A DNA stretch of 47,986 nucleotides, taken from positions 1 through 47,986 of the forward strand of contig CALMAN010000160.1 of NCBI GenBank assembly GCA_937859835.1, read 5' to 3'. The stretch comes from an uncultured Acidipila sp. (GTDB lineage Bacteria; Acidobacteriota; Terriglobia; Terriglobales; Acidobacteriaceae). The notes under the pieces were generated by a model. That model did no database searches, was not told the origin of the DNA, and was given only the letters and a program-made list of their open reading frames with translations. Below, piece by piece: positions 8,491-17,564 of the stretch. Each line of letters begins with the position of its first letter. Position 1 is the stretch's first letter. Made by a program: the position numbers and the translations under genes.

Positions 8491-8525
8491 GCGCGCCGCA
8501 TCCAAGCAGCCACGGGGGAAACAGG

Positions 8526-8825
8526 ATGGCGTCGGTACGGGTGTTTGCGCGGGCCAAAGCAAAGGCTGGGAAAGAAGAACAGCTGCGCGAGGTTCTGCTG
8601 GAGCTGGTAAAAGCGAGCCGCACCGAGGATGGTGTTGAGCTGTACGAGCTGTTTGAAACAACGGAGGGCGGGGAGTTCCTGTTCAGCGAAATGTATGGCG
8701 GGCGCGAGGAGTTCGAAATCCACAGCAGCTCGGACCACTTCAAGCAGGCGACAGATGCCATGCAGCCGCTGCTGGAAGGCGAGTTGACGGTTTGGCAGGT
8801 CGATCCGGTCGAGCCTGTGCTGTAG
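8526..8825 (+). CDS. Antibiotic-biosynthesis-monooxygenase (ABM) domain protein
   Basis: Small cytosolic dimeric alpha/beta-barrel protein of 99 residues. It opens ASVRVFARAKAKAGKEEQL and contains the family pattern of an early KAKAGKEE, a central ELYELFETTEGGEFLFSEMY and FEIHSSSDHFK. Members include YgiN-like quinol monooxygenases and LsrG-type isomerases, so the reaction here is open. GGGGGA lies about nine bases upstream of the ATG. It sits between the nuoI terminator and metH, and may be transcribed with metH. Confidence 0.82.
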   Translation: MASVRVFARAKAKAGKEEQLREVLLELVKASRTEDGVELYELFETTEGGEFLFSEMYGGREEFEIHSSSDHFKQATDAMQPLLEGELTVWQVDPVEPVL

Positions 8826-8844
8826 TGCGCCTTCCCCTGGAGGC

Positions 8845-8850
8845 TAGAAT
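8845..8850 (+). promoter_or_regulatory. Candidate -10 element of metH
   Basis: TAGAAT lies about 40 bases before the metH ATG in the short gap after the ABM gene. No convincing -35 is seen. There is no room here for a cobalamin or SAM riboswitch. Confidence 0.3.
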
Positions 8851-8888
8851 CGCATCTGGGCATCCCCTTGCCGGCCCACCTGGAAACA

Positions 8889-11800
8889 ATGCCTGACTTT
8901 CTCAAACTTCTCGATGAGCGCGTGGTCGTGTTCGATGGCGCCATGGGCACCAGCATTCAACTTCATGCGCCCACAGTGGACGATTACTGGGGCAAGGAGG
9001 GTTGCAATGAACTGCTGGTTCTGTCGCGCCCGGACATCATTCGCGGGATCCATGCAAGCTTCTTTGAAGTCGGCTGTGATGTGGTCGAGACGAACAGCTT
9101 CGGCTCGACCCGCGTGGTGCTCGACGAGTACGAGCTGGGCGAGCAGACCCGCGAGTTAAACATTGCTGCCGCGCGGCTTGCCAAAGAAGTGGCCCAGCAG
9201 TTTTCCACGGCTGCCCGGCCGCGCTTTGTTGCCGGTTCCATCGGGCCCACAACCAAGCTGCCCTCGCTTGCGCACATCGGCTACGACGCCATGGCAGCGA
9301 TGTACCGCGAGCAGGCCGGGGCGCTGATCGAGGGCGGCGTCGACCTGCTGCTGATTGAAACCAGCCAGGACCTGCTGCAGGCCAAGATCGCGCTCGCCGC
9401 CTGCGGCGACGCCATGCGCGAAGCAGGGAAGCACCTGCCCGTGCAAATGCAGGTGACGCTTGAAGCGACGGGCACGATGCTGCTGGGCTCGGAGATCGGC
9501 GCGGCGCTGGCGGTGGTCGAGTGCTTCGACCCGGATGTGATCGGGTTGAACTGCGCAACCGGTCCGGCGGAGATGAACGACGCCGTACGGTTTCTCTGCC
9601 AGAACTCGATCCGCCCCATCAGCGTGCTCCCCAACGCGGGGCTGCCGCAAAACGAGGGCGGCATCGCCGTGTACAAGCTCACGCCCGAGGAGCTCGCCCG
9701 CTACCATCGCCGCTTTGTCACCGAATACGGCGTGCAGGTAGTCGGCGGCTGCTGCGGGACGACGCCCGCGCATCTGCGGGCCGTGGTCGAGGCAGTCGAG
9801 GATGCGCGGCCTGCGCGTCGCGAGCTCAAGCCGCAGGGCGTGGCAGCCAGCGCCTTTGCGGCGATCCCGCTCGAGGTCGACGGGCAGCCGGTGATCGTCG
9901 CCGAGGAGATGAACACCACCACGCGTGCCGCGCAGTTTCGCGATATGGTGCGCGCGGCGGACTACGACGGCATCCTGGCCATGGCCAAGCGTTTAGCGAG
10001 CGAGGGCTCGCAGATGCTCGACCTTTGCTGCGCAATTGTCGGCGAAGACGAAAAGGGATACATGAACGCGGTGCTCGAAAAGATCGCGACGCGCGTTACC
10101 GCGCCTATCCTGATCGATTCGACCGAAGCCGATGTCGTCGAAGAGGCTTTGAAGCGGGTGCCGGGTAAGCCGCTGATCAACTCCATCAACCTGGAGGACG
10201 GTGAGAAGCGAACCAGCAAAGTGCTGCCGATGGCCAAGCGGTACGGCGCGGGCGTCGTCGCGCTCACCATCGACGAAGAAGGAATGGCCCTCACGGCAGA
10301 CCGCAAGGTCGCGGTTGCCAAACGCATCTACGCGATGGCAACCGAACGCTACGGGATGCGCGGCGAAGACATTCTGTTCGACCCGCTGACGCTGCCCATT
10401 TCCACCGGCCAGGAAGACTACCGCGACGCCGGGATGGAAACCCTCGAGGCGGTGCGGCGCATCAAGCAGGAGCTGCCGAAAGCGAAGACCATACTCGGGG
10501 TCAGCAACATCTCCTTCGGGCTGAACGCGTATGCGCGCCGCGTGCTGAACAGTGTCTTCCTCAAGGAAGCAGTCGATCGCGGGCTGGACGCGGCCATCGT
10601 CAACTACGCAAAGATTTACCCGCTCTACAAGATTCCCGCGCGCGAAGTGGAGCTGGCCCGCAGGCTCATCTTCCACGACACTGCTGAAGGCGACCCCTTG
10701 CAGGGATACATGGCGCACTTCAGCGGCATCGACCCAGGTGCGAAGAGCGAGGAAGCGGCGGTTGACAGTTTGCCGCTCGAAGAGCAGCTCAAGCAGCTGA
10801 TCATTCGCGGGGAGCGCTCGCGTGGGCAGGGCGATGCAAAGCAGTCGCTCGAACAGGTCCTCGAAACGGCGCTCGTCAGCTACTCGCCGCTCGAGCTGAT
10901 CAATACGGTGCTGCTCGACGGCATGAAGACGGTCGGCGATCTGTTTGGCGCGCGCAAGATGCAGCTGCCTTCGGTGCTCGATTCGGCCGCCGTGATGAAG
11001 GCCGCGGTCGCGTACCTGGAGCCCAAAATGGAGCGCGTGGAAGGCACGCAAAAAGGCACCATCGTGCTCGCGACCGTAAAGGGCGACGTGCACGACATCG
11101 GCAAGAACCTGGTCGATATCATCCTCTCGAATAACGGCTACAAGGTGGTCAACCTGGGCATCAAACAGCCGGCCGACGCAATCATCCGGGCTGCGCAGGA
11201 GCATCGCGCCGATGCCATCGGGCTAAGTGGACTGCTGGTCAAGTCGACGCTTGAAATGAAGTATGTGATCCAGGATCTCGAGCGCCTGCAGATGACAACG
11301 CCCGTCATCTGCGGAGGCGCTGCCCTCACGCGCAAGTATGTCGAACAGGATCTGCGGCAGGAGTATTCGTCGGCGGTTTTCTATGCCGAAGATGCGTTCG
11401 CGGGCCTCCACGTCATGAGCGACCTGGCGAGCGAGGACGGGGCGCGCGCGCGGCGCATGGAAGAAGGCAGCACGGTCAAGCTGTTCCCGGTAGCGCCGCA
11501 CATTGCCGCCGCGCAGCAGTTGCCGGTCCTTGCCGGACCCGCGGTGCGCTCGAGCTGGGTAGTGCCGGAGGAGCAAACGCCGCAGCCGGCGTTCTGGGGC
11601 AATCGCGTCTGCAAGGACTTCGACCTCGATCTGATCTTCAGCTACATCAACGAGACGGCGCTCTTTAAGAATCAGTGGCAGTTGAAGACCGCCTCGGCGA
11701 GCGACTACCTGCGGCTGGTCGAGGAGAAATACCGGCCTATCCTCCGCGAGCTCAAGGCCGAGATCAAGGAGCAGGGTTGGTTCTGGCCCAAGCTTGTGTA

Positions 11801-12380
11801 CGGCTTCTACCCGGCACAGTCCGACGGCAACGATGTCGTTGTGTACGAGCCGGAAGATGCTGCGGCAAGCGCTCCGCGCGAACGTTTGCGCATCTCCTTT
11901 CCGCGCCAGCGGGAAGGCCGGCAGCTGTCCATCGCTGACTTCTTCCATCCGCGCGACTCAGGGCGGATGGATGTTATCGGCTTTTCGGTGGTGACCATTG
12001 GCGACCGGGCCAGTGAAGCGACAAAGACACTGTTCGACGCCGGAGACTTTACGCGCTACCTGTACGTGCATGGCCTGGGCGTTGAAACCGCTGAAGCCCT
12101 GGCCGAGTACGCGCACAAGTTGATGCGCGAGCAGTTAGGCATCGCCGGGGACGATGCGCCGGAAGTGCGCGACCTTTTCCACCAGAAATACCGCGGCTCG
12201 CGCTACTCCTTCGGGTACCCGGCCTGCCCCAACCTTGAAGACCAGACCAGGATCTTTGAGCTTCTGCGGCCGGAAGAAGCGATCGGCGTGCGGCTGACCG
12301 AGGGTTTTCATCTTGAGCCCGAGCAGAGCACCGATGCGTTGGTCGTGCACCATCCCCAGGCGAAGTACTTCGTGGTGTAA
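8889..12380 (+). CDS. metH: Cobalamin-dependent methionine synthase
   Basis: Transfers a methyl group from 5-methyltetrahydrofolate to homocysteine through methylcobalamin. I choose the ATG at 8889 (1163 aa; GGAAA upstream) over the track's TTG at 8868. All four modules are visible: a homocysteine-binding barrel with the zinc motif GGCCGTTP (about 285), a pterin-binding barrel (about 345-610), a B12 cap and Rossmann domain with DVHDIGKN carrying the cobalt-ligating His (about 731-740), and the C-terminal AdoMet reactivation domain (from about 900; note [11 protein letters not shown] and SIADFF). It is slightly shorter than E. coli MetH (1227 aa) but complete. An intrinsic terminator follows. 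Confidence 0.97.
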   Translation: MPDFLKLLDERVVVFDGAMGTSIQLHAPTVDDYWGKEGCNELLVLSRPDIIRGIHASFFEVGCDVVETNSFGSTRVVLDEYELGEQTRELNIAAARLAKEVAQQFSTAARPRFVAGSIGPTTKLPSLAHIGYDAMAAMYREQAGALIEGGVDLLLIETSQDLLQAKIALAACGDAMREAGKHLPVQMQVTLEATGTMLLGSEIGAALAVVECFDPDVIGLNCATGPAEMNDAVRFLCQNSIRPISVLPNAGLPQNEGGIAVYKLTPEELARYHRRFVTEYGVQVVGGCCGTTPAHLRAVVEAVEDARPARRELKPQGVAASAFAAIPLEVDGQPVIVAEEMNTTTRAAQFRDMVRAADYDGILAMAKRLASEGSQMLDLCCAIVGEDEKGYMNAVLEKIATRVTAPILIDSTEADVVEEALKRVPGKPLINSINLEDGEKRTSKVLPMAKRYGAGVVALTIDEEGMALTADRKVAVAKRIYAMATERYGMRGEDILFDPLTLPISTGQEDYRDAGMETLEAVRRIKQELPKAKTILGVSNISFGLNAYARRVLNSVFLKEAVDRGLDAAIVNYAKIYPLYKIPAREVELARRLIFHDTAEGDPLQGYMAHFSGIDPGAKSEEAAVDSLPLEEQLKQLIIRGERSRGQGDAKQSLEQVLETALVSYSPLELINTVLLDGMKTVGDLFGARKMQLPSVLDSAAVMKAAVAYLEPKMERVEGTQKGTIVLATVKGDVHDIGKNLVDIILSNNGYKVVNLGIKQPADAIIRAAQEHRADAIGLSGLLVKSTLEMKYVIQDLERLQMTTPVICGGAALTRKYVEQDLRQEYSSAVFYAEDAFAGLHVMSDLASEDGARARRMEEGSTVKLFPVAPHIAAAQQLPVLAGPAVRSSWVVPEEQTPQPAFWGNRVCKDFDLDLIFSYINETALFKNQWQLKTASASDYLRLVEEKYRPILRELKAEIKEQGWFWPKLVYGFYPAQSDGNDVVVYEPEDAAASAPRERLRISFPRQREGRQLSIADFFHPRDSGRMDVIGFSVVTIGDRASEATKTLFDAGDFTRYLYVHGLGVETAEALAEYAHKLMREQLGIAGDDAPEVRDLFHQKYRGSRYSFGYPACPNLEDQTRIFELLRPEEAIGVRLTEGFHLEPEQSTDALVVHHPQAKYFVV

Positions 12381-12425
12381 GTGGATAGGCCACCTATTCC
12401 AGGTCCAGTTGGGATACTAGGGAAA

Positions 12426-12456
12426 GCGCGCTCCTCTGGAGGGCGCCTTTTCTTTT
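12426..12456 (+). terminator. Intrinsic terminator after metH
   Basis: GCGCGCTCC / GGAGGGCGC form a nine-position stem with one mismatch and a TCT loop, followed by TTTTCTTTT. The T tract runs into the leader of the next gene, so that gene probably has its own promoter or depends on read-through. Confidence 0.75.
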
Positions 12457-12472
12457 GCCCGAAAGGATGCCG

Positions 12473-12943
12473 ATGACCCCGTCTGAGTTCCTCCTCCAAG
12501 CGGTTGCTGCCGCGCGTGCCGCCGAGCATATCTTCCCCGAGTACGCCGCCTGCGAAGCAGCACTGGAGTCTGGCTGGGGTAGCTCGACGCTGGCGCGCCA
12601 AGGGAACAACCTGTTTGGACAAAAGCAGTCGCATCCGCCCAGCGGCAATTCGCTTTCGCTGCCCACACGCGAGTTCGTCGAGGGTAAGTGGGTGGTGGTG
12701 CCCGCGCAGTGGAAAGCCTTTCCGGATTGGCAGGCCTGCTTTGGGGAACGGATGGCCCTGCTGCGCGAGTCGGCCGCGATCTGTCCGCATTACCGCGCGG
12801 CGCTGCTGGCGAAAACAGGAGCTGAGTTCATTGTGCAGGTTTCGGCCAGCTGGTCGACGGACCCCCAGCGCGCGAACAAAGTGTTGCGCGTCTTCGGGGA
12901 GCATTTTTCCCTGCAGGCGGCCACCACCCTGCAGAGCGCCTAA
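12473..12943 (+). CDS. Glucosaminidase-domain (GH73-like) protein without signal peptide
   Basis: Predicted peptidoglycan N-acetylglucosaminidase of 156 residues. I prefer the second ATG (12473), six bases after GAAAGG; the track's TTG at 12455 lies in the terminator T tract. The landmark EAALESGWGSSTLARQGNNLFGQK matches the GH73-type active-site segment, with the Glu of LESGWG as the presumed catalytic acid. The protein is a single catalytic domain with no N-terminal signal peptide, membrane segment or wall-binding repeats, which is more like a phage or gene-transfer-agent endolysin than a housekeeping autolysin. No phage genes are nearby. It converges with the glucan synthase gene 49 bases away. 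Confidence 0.82.
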   Translation: MTPSEFLLQAVAAARAAEHIFPEYAACEAALESGWGSSTLARQGNNLFGQKQSHPPSGNSLSLPTREFVEGKWVVVPAQWKAFPDWQACFGERMALLRESAAICPHYRAALLAKTGAEFIVQVSASWSTDPQRANKVLRVFGEHFSLQAATTLQSA

Positions 12944-12992
12944 AACAGGTCGCCCCGCAGCGCCCTGTGCCTCGCCTCCCCCTGCCCCATGT

Positions 12993-15900
12993 TTAGGCCG
13001 GCTGCGCTTCTGCTTTTCTTGGCTGGTCCTTGACTTCCTTGCGCAGCGCCGCCTCGCGCAGTGGCTTTTCATGCAGCAGCAGTTCCGTGGCCTGGAGGTG
13101 CGGGTTGGCGTGGAACCAGCGCTGGCAGGCGTTTCCGTGCAGCAGGTTCAGAATCGCCATCAGCGACATGCCCTGGTGGTGCGCCATCCACTCGCGTACC
13201 AGGCAGGGCTGGTCGCGGCCCTGCGTGTAATCGACTGCTTCGTACAGGCCGTACGCTCCGCCCCAACCGGCTTTCGCCATGGTGCGCAGGTTCAGGAGCG
13301 CCCGCTCACGATCGACGCCGAGCGCAAGAAAGCTTGCATAGGGCGCGACCACCGGACCCGCGGTCGCGTCCCACTTGAGCGCGATCTGCGGGATGCCGAA
13401 CGCCTGGTAGTGGTAGTGGCCGGCCTCGTCGGTGCCGGCGTATCCCGATTCAGAGATGCCCCAGGGAAAGCCGAGCCGCCGGGTGTAGGCTCGCTGCACG
13501 GCCACAACCTGCGTGAGCGTGCGCGCCAGCAGGGTTTCCGGGTAGGAGCGCATCCACAGCGACGGCATCAGGTATTCAAACATGGTGCCGGTCCAGGAAA
13601 GCAGCACCGCGTGACCGAACGCAAGGGTGTGCGTGCGCGAAAGCTTAAACCAGCTGGTCTGCTCCAGGTCGCCCTTGGCGACGCAGATAAACACGGCGAT
13701 ACGCGCTTCGGAAGCCAGCATGTCGTAGCAGGCCGCGTGCAGCTCACGCGCCGGCACGTCATAGCCGATCGAAAGCAGCTGGCGATCCCGCTGCACAAGG
13801 AAGCCGAAATCCATCTCCGTCGCCAGTCGAAAGGCTTCGCGGGAACAGTGCGCCAGTTCAGCCGCCAGCCGCTCCAGCCGCTCGGCCGCCGGCAGCAGCA
13901 GCCCGCGCAGCTCCTCGGCCAGCGTGCGGGTGGCTGCGTCGACCCGCGGCCCAGGCTCGGCACACAGTTCGGGCAACCTGGCAGCCAGCTGCCGGGCGAA
14001 GTTTTCGGCGTGCTCGAGCGCCGGGTGATACGTTGCCTCGCCCGCTAGCGCGCGCAGGGGCGCGAACCTGGGCAGCAGCCAGGGTTCCAGTTCGCGCAGC
14101 AGGGTCGCGATCGCCTGCCGGCGCTGGGCTGCTTCTTCGCGCCACCAGCTCGCCTCGCCCTCACCCGTGCCGCCCAGCGGCCTCAGGCCTGCACCTTCGG
14201 CCGCCCAGTCGAGCAGCGCGTCGAGCGGGGCGGCAGCAGCGGGCATCTCGCTTGCACAGCCGGCAAGCGCTAGTTGCGTTCGCAGCCCGGTAAACAAGCG
14301 CTCATCAACAAGCGGCCGGGTCAGGAGCTCAGCCGCGCCCATGCGCAGCGTATACAGCGAGGCGGCAAAGTTGCCGCTGTCCACCGAAGACACGGTGATC
14401 GGCAGCAGCGGCTCCAGCGTGTGCGTGTTGTACCAGTTGTACAGGTGCCCCCGCTCCTTGGGCAGAGCCGTAAAGGTGGCAAGGGTTTCGGTGGTAAGCC
14501 GGGTGAACTCGGGCACGGTGAGCCAGCCGAACTCGACCGCCGCCTGCCGTGCGTTCAGCAGCAGTCCAAGATTCGTAGGGGAAACGCGCGCCGCCTCGAA
14601 CAGGTTGGCTTCTTCTACGTTGTCGGGGATGAGGAAGTGATGCGCCGCGCTGCTGAACTGGTAGAAGTAGCGCCAGATCCGCAGCGCGTGTTCCTGGAGA
14701 AAGGCCGTCTCCGCCGGTGCAAGCGCAGTCACCGCGGCCCGCAAGGGCTGGTTCAGCCACGCGGTAATCAGGCTGGTGCAGGCCCACAGCAGCAGCACCG
14801 GAGCCGCTACGGGCAGCGCGTGCGGCCGCAGTCGCCAAAGCAGCAGGGCCACCGCCAGCGCGAACAAGGGCGATCCGGTCAGGTAGCGATCCACCGGGGT
14901 GACCCGCTTTCCTTCCTCGGCCTCGGCGGCGGTTTCCCACTCCAGCAGGCGCTGCCCGGTGATAAAGCGGCGTACCAGCGCACGGAAGATGGCGTCCAGC
15001 GACAAAAACGTGGAGTGGGGCAGAAACACTACATTCAGCAGGGTGATGTAGGCTGCCTGGGCCGAGCCGGTCAGCGCTTCGCCTACCGCGCCGGCCTGCT
15101 CAGAAACCGCGGCGCGCCCAAGCGCAAACACCAGCTGCACAATGGTCGGCAAAAACATCAGCAGCAGGGTTGTCAGCGTCCAGTACAGCGCGCCCCCCGC
15201 CAGCCCCAGCCAGCCGGCGATAAAGAGCAGCAGGGTAAACGGCTCGACAAGCGAGCGGCGCAGGTTGTCGAGGATCTTCCAGCGAGAGATCGTCGAGATG
15301 GGGTTGCGCACCTTGTGGCGCGACTCGTCCGGCACCTCGCGAAAAAGCCACTGCGCGATCTGCCAGTCGCCGCGCACCCAGCGGTGTTTGCGCCGTGTAT
15401 AAGCCGAATAGTGCGAAGGGTAGTCGTCGATGACCTCGATGTCGGTTGCGAGCCCGGCGCGCGCGTAGGCGCCTTCAATCAGGTCGTGCGAAAGCAGGGC
15501 ATTGCGCGGGAAGCGCCGGTCCAGCACGGCGTGAAGGGTGCTGATCTCGTAAATGCCCTTGCCGGTAAAGATGCCCTCCCCATATAGGTCCTGGTACACA
15601 TCGGACACGGCGCGGGTGTAGGGGTCGAAGCCGGTCTGGCCGGAAAACAGCGAGGCCAGGCGCGAGCGCGACGCTGACCCGACGCTGACCCCGACCCGCG
15701 GCTGCAGGATGCCGTAGCCGGCGGTGACGATGCGGCGCTCCGGGTCGATCACAGCGCGATTGAGCGGGTGGGCCATGGCGCCGGCCATCGCTGCCGCCGT
15801 GCCGCGCGGTAGCTGTGTGTCCGAGTCGAGCGTGATGATGTAGCGGACATCGCGCACCTGGTCGATGCCTCCCGCCTTGACCGGAAACGCGTCAAACACG

Positions 15901-17435
15901 CCCTGCAGATACTTGTTCAGGTCCAGCAGCTTGCCCCGCTTGCGCTCCCATCCCATCCACACGCCTTGGCGGGCGTTGAAGATGCGCTGCCGGTGAAACA
16001 AGCAGAACGATCCGCCCTTTTGCCCCCGATACTGTTCGTTCAGGTCGTTGATGAGCTTGACCGCGAGATCGACCAGCGCGTCTCCATCGTTTTCACGAGG
16101 CCGCGTCACCGCGTCGGGCAGATCCGTGACGAGCGCGAAATGAAGATGAGGGTCCTGGTTGGCGAGATACCGCACTTCGAGCTCGGCTACCAGCTCGCGC
16201 AACCCTTTCTCATTCAGCAGCAGCGTGGGCACCGCGACCAACGTGCTTGCGTCCGCCGGGATGCCGGCCTTGCGAAAGTCGAGCTTCGGCAGCGCGTGCG
16301 CTTCAAACAGCAACGTCACAAGGTTGTTGACCAGGTCGACGACGCCCTGGGTGGCGGGCAGCAGAAGCAGCAGAAACGCCAGCATGATCGAGCCGAAGGT
16401 ATGCGCGGCAGGCACGATCGGCAGCAGCAGCGCCGCGATCAGCAGGACGGAAAGGATTTCAATCGGCGCGATGTAGAAAAGGTCTGCGTCGCGCCGGGCG
16501 GCGATGCGAAGCCGCTCCGCGGGCGGGGGACGGTACCCGATGCTGTGCGCCAGGTCGTCGACCCCGGCATCCAGCAGGTAATAGCCGATGTGCGACTGTC
16601 GCGCCTGGACGCGCCCGTCGGCGAAGATGCGTTTTGCCCCGGTGCGGGCGTAGCGCAATGCCTCGCGTGCCACGTCGATCTCGGTCAGGTCGGCATAGCG
16701 CGCCAGCGCAGCCACCCGCTTCCGATAGCTTTCGCGGCTGTCGAAGTCCATGCGCGCATACGCGCCGGCGGGGTCCTCCCGGAGTACACGGTCAAAAACA
16801 ATCAGCGGCTCGCCCACAACAGCCCAATCCGCGTAGCCCAGCTCGCGAAGGCTCTTCATCGAGGTTTGGATCACCGGGTTTTGCCCCGGGGGGATGCCCG
16901 CCGCCAGCACCGCCTCGGCTTCCCGCATCACCTGCTCCACCAGGTGGAACTTCATGAAGCTGGGCATGGCCCAGATTTCTTCGAGCTCCAGCGGCTCGCT
17001 CCGTTGCAGCTGCTCCATGTAGACCGGCATGGCTTCGGCATCCCAGCGGTTCCCGGTGCCTGCGAAGTATCCCGCGACCACCGCGCTCACGCGGGGCAGG
17101 TCGCTTGCTTCCAGTCGCGGCAAGCGCTCCAACGCGCGCCGGCCGCCTTCCAATCCGTTGATCCCGGCCCGGAGCAGCCGGGGATTCTCGCGCAGCACCA
17201 GGAGAGGGTCGCTCCAGCCCGCGGCTCCATCCGGCGCCGGCAGCGCATCGAGCCGGCGCATCAGCGCGCCAAGCGTCGCGCCGGCAGCGGCGATGCGCGC
17301 CCGCAGCGCGCCCGGGCCACGGGGATGCCGGATCGCGGTCAGACGCGCCGCGTCTGCTTCCGCCTGCGCCCGCAGCGCGTCAGCCTGCCACGGCGGACCT
17401 GCAGGCGGGCTTTCGGGGGTTACTCCATCTGCCAC
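12993..17435 (-). CDS. Cyclic-beta-glucan-synthase-like protein: GT84 plus glycoamylase-like domain, no GH94 part
   Basis: Membrane-embedded glucan synthase of the NdvB/ChvB type, 1480 residues, starting GTG behind GGGAG. In order: an N-terminal helical region; transmembrane segments (about 318-375); a GT84 domain with ITLDSDTQLPRG (about 535) and MAHPLNR...GYGILQPRVGVS; more membrane segments (about 718-770 and 847-893); a helical linker; and a C-terminal glycoamylase-like (GH189-type) domain (about 1170-1460) with WTGTMFEYLMPSLWM, GISESGYAGTD and EWMAHHQGMSL. In NdvB this last domain is the transglycosylase that closes the ring, followed by a GH94 module controlling chain length. Here the protein stops right after LLLHEKPL, and the GH94 module is absent. 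An ABC exporter gene lies just upstream. Confidence 0.88.
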   Translation of the reverse strand: MADGVTPESPPAGPPWQADALRAQAEADAARLTAIRHPRGPGALRARIAAAGATLGALMRRLDALPAPDGAAGWSDPLLVLRENPRLLRAGINGLEGGRRALERLPRLEASDLPRVSAVVAGYFAGTGNRWDAEAMPVYMEQLQRSEPLELEEIWAMPSFMKFHLVEQVMREAEAVLAAGIPPGQNPVIQTSMKSLRELGYADWAVVGEPLIVFDRVLREDPAGAYARMDFDSRESYRKRVAALARYADLTEIDVAREALRYARTGAKRIFADGRVQARQSHIGYYLLDAGVDDLAHSIGYRPPPAERLRIAARRDADLFYIAPIEILSVLLIAALLLPIVPAAHTFGSIMLAFLLLLLPATQGVVDLVNNLVTLLFEAHALPKLDFRKAGIPADASTLVAVPTLLLNEKGLRELVAELEVRYLANQDPHLHFALVTDLPDAVTRPRENDGDALVDLAVKLINDLNEQYRGQKGGSFCLFHRQRIFNARQGVWMGWERKRGKLLDLNKYLQGVFDAFPVKAGGIDQVRDVRYIITLDSDTQLPRGTAAAMAGAMAHPLNRAVIDPERRIVTAGYGILQPRVGVSVGSASRSRLASLFSGQTGFDPYTRAVSDVYQDLYGEGIFTGKGIYEISTLHAVLDRRFPRNALLSHDLIEGAYARAGLATDIEVIDDYPSHYSAYTRRKHRWVRGDWQIAQWLFREVPDESRHKVRNPISTISRWKILDNLRRSLVEPFTLLLFIAGWLGLAGGALYWTLTTLLLMFLPTIVQLVFALGRAAVSEQAGAVGEALTGSAQAAYITLLNVVFLPHSTFLSLDAIFRALVRRFITGQRLLEWETAAEAEEGKRVTPVDRYLTGSPLFALAVALLLWRLRPHALPVAAPVLLLWACTSLITAWLNQPLRAAVTALAPAETAFLQEHALRIWRYFYQFSSAAHHFLIPDNVEEANLFEAARVSPTNLGLLLNARQAAVEFGWLTVPEFTRLTTETLATFTALPKERGHLYNWYNTHTLEPLLPITVSSVDSGNFAASLYTLRMGAAELLTRPLVDERLFTGLRTQLALAGCASEMPAAAAPLDALLDWAAEGAGLRPLGGTGEGEASWWREEAAQRRQAIATLLRELEPWLLPRFAPLRALAGEATYHPALEHAENFARQLAARLPELCAEPGPRVDAATRTLAEELRGLLLPAAERLERLAAELAHCSREAFRLATEMDFGFLVQRDRQLLSIGYDVPARELHAACYDMLASEARIAVFICVAKGDLEQTSWFKLSRTHTLAFGHAVLLSWTGTMFEYLMPSLWMRSYPETLLARTLTQVVAVQRAYTRRLGFPWGISESGYAGTDEAGHYHYQAFGIPQIALKWDATAGPVVAPYASFLALGVDRERALLNLRTMAKAGWGGAYGLYEAVDYTQGRDQPCLVREWMAHHQGMSLMAILNLLHGNACQRWFHANPHLQATELLLHEKPLREAALRKEVKDQPRKAEAQPA

Positions 17436-17454
17436 GCAAACGCTCCCGGGTGCG

Positions 17455-17482
17455 ATTCTAGAGCATATCTCCGGCCGGGCAA
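17455..17482 (-). promoter_or_regulatory. Candidate promoter of the glucan synthase gene
   Basis: On the minus strand TTGCCC (17477-17482) is followed after 16 bases by TAGAAT (17455-17460), about 20 bases upstream of the GTG start at 17435. The synthase may thus be transcribed independently of the ABC gene, although both point the same way. Confidence 0.45.
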
Positions 17483-17564
17483 TGCCACCCCCATCCCGGT
17501 CCGCTTTCTTCCCGGACCCGCGCCAGCCGCAGCCTGCCGCCCGGCCTTGCTGCCCGGCGCCGGC

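Noticed and set aside
7867-8661. N-terminal 265 residues of the track ORF 7366..8661
   Set aside because: Lie antisense to nuoI; the real gene begins at an ATG with AGGAGA at 7866.
8826-8888. Cobalamin or SAM riboswitch upstream of metH
   Set aside because: The 63-base gap is too short and shows none of the conserved boxes.
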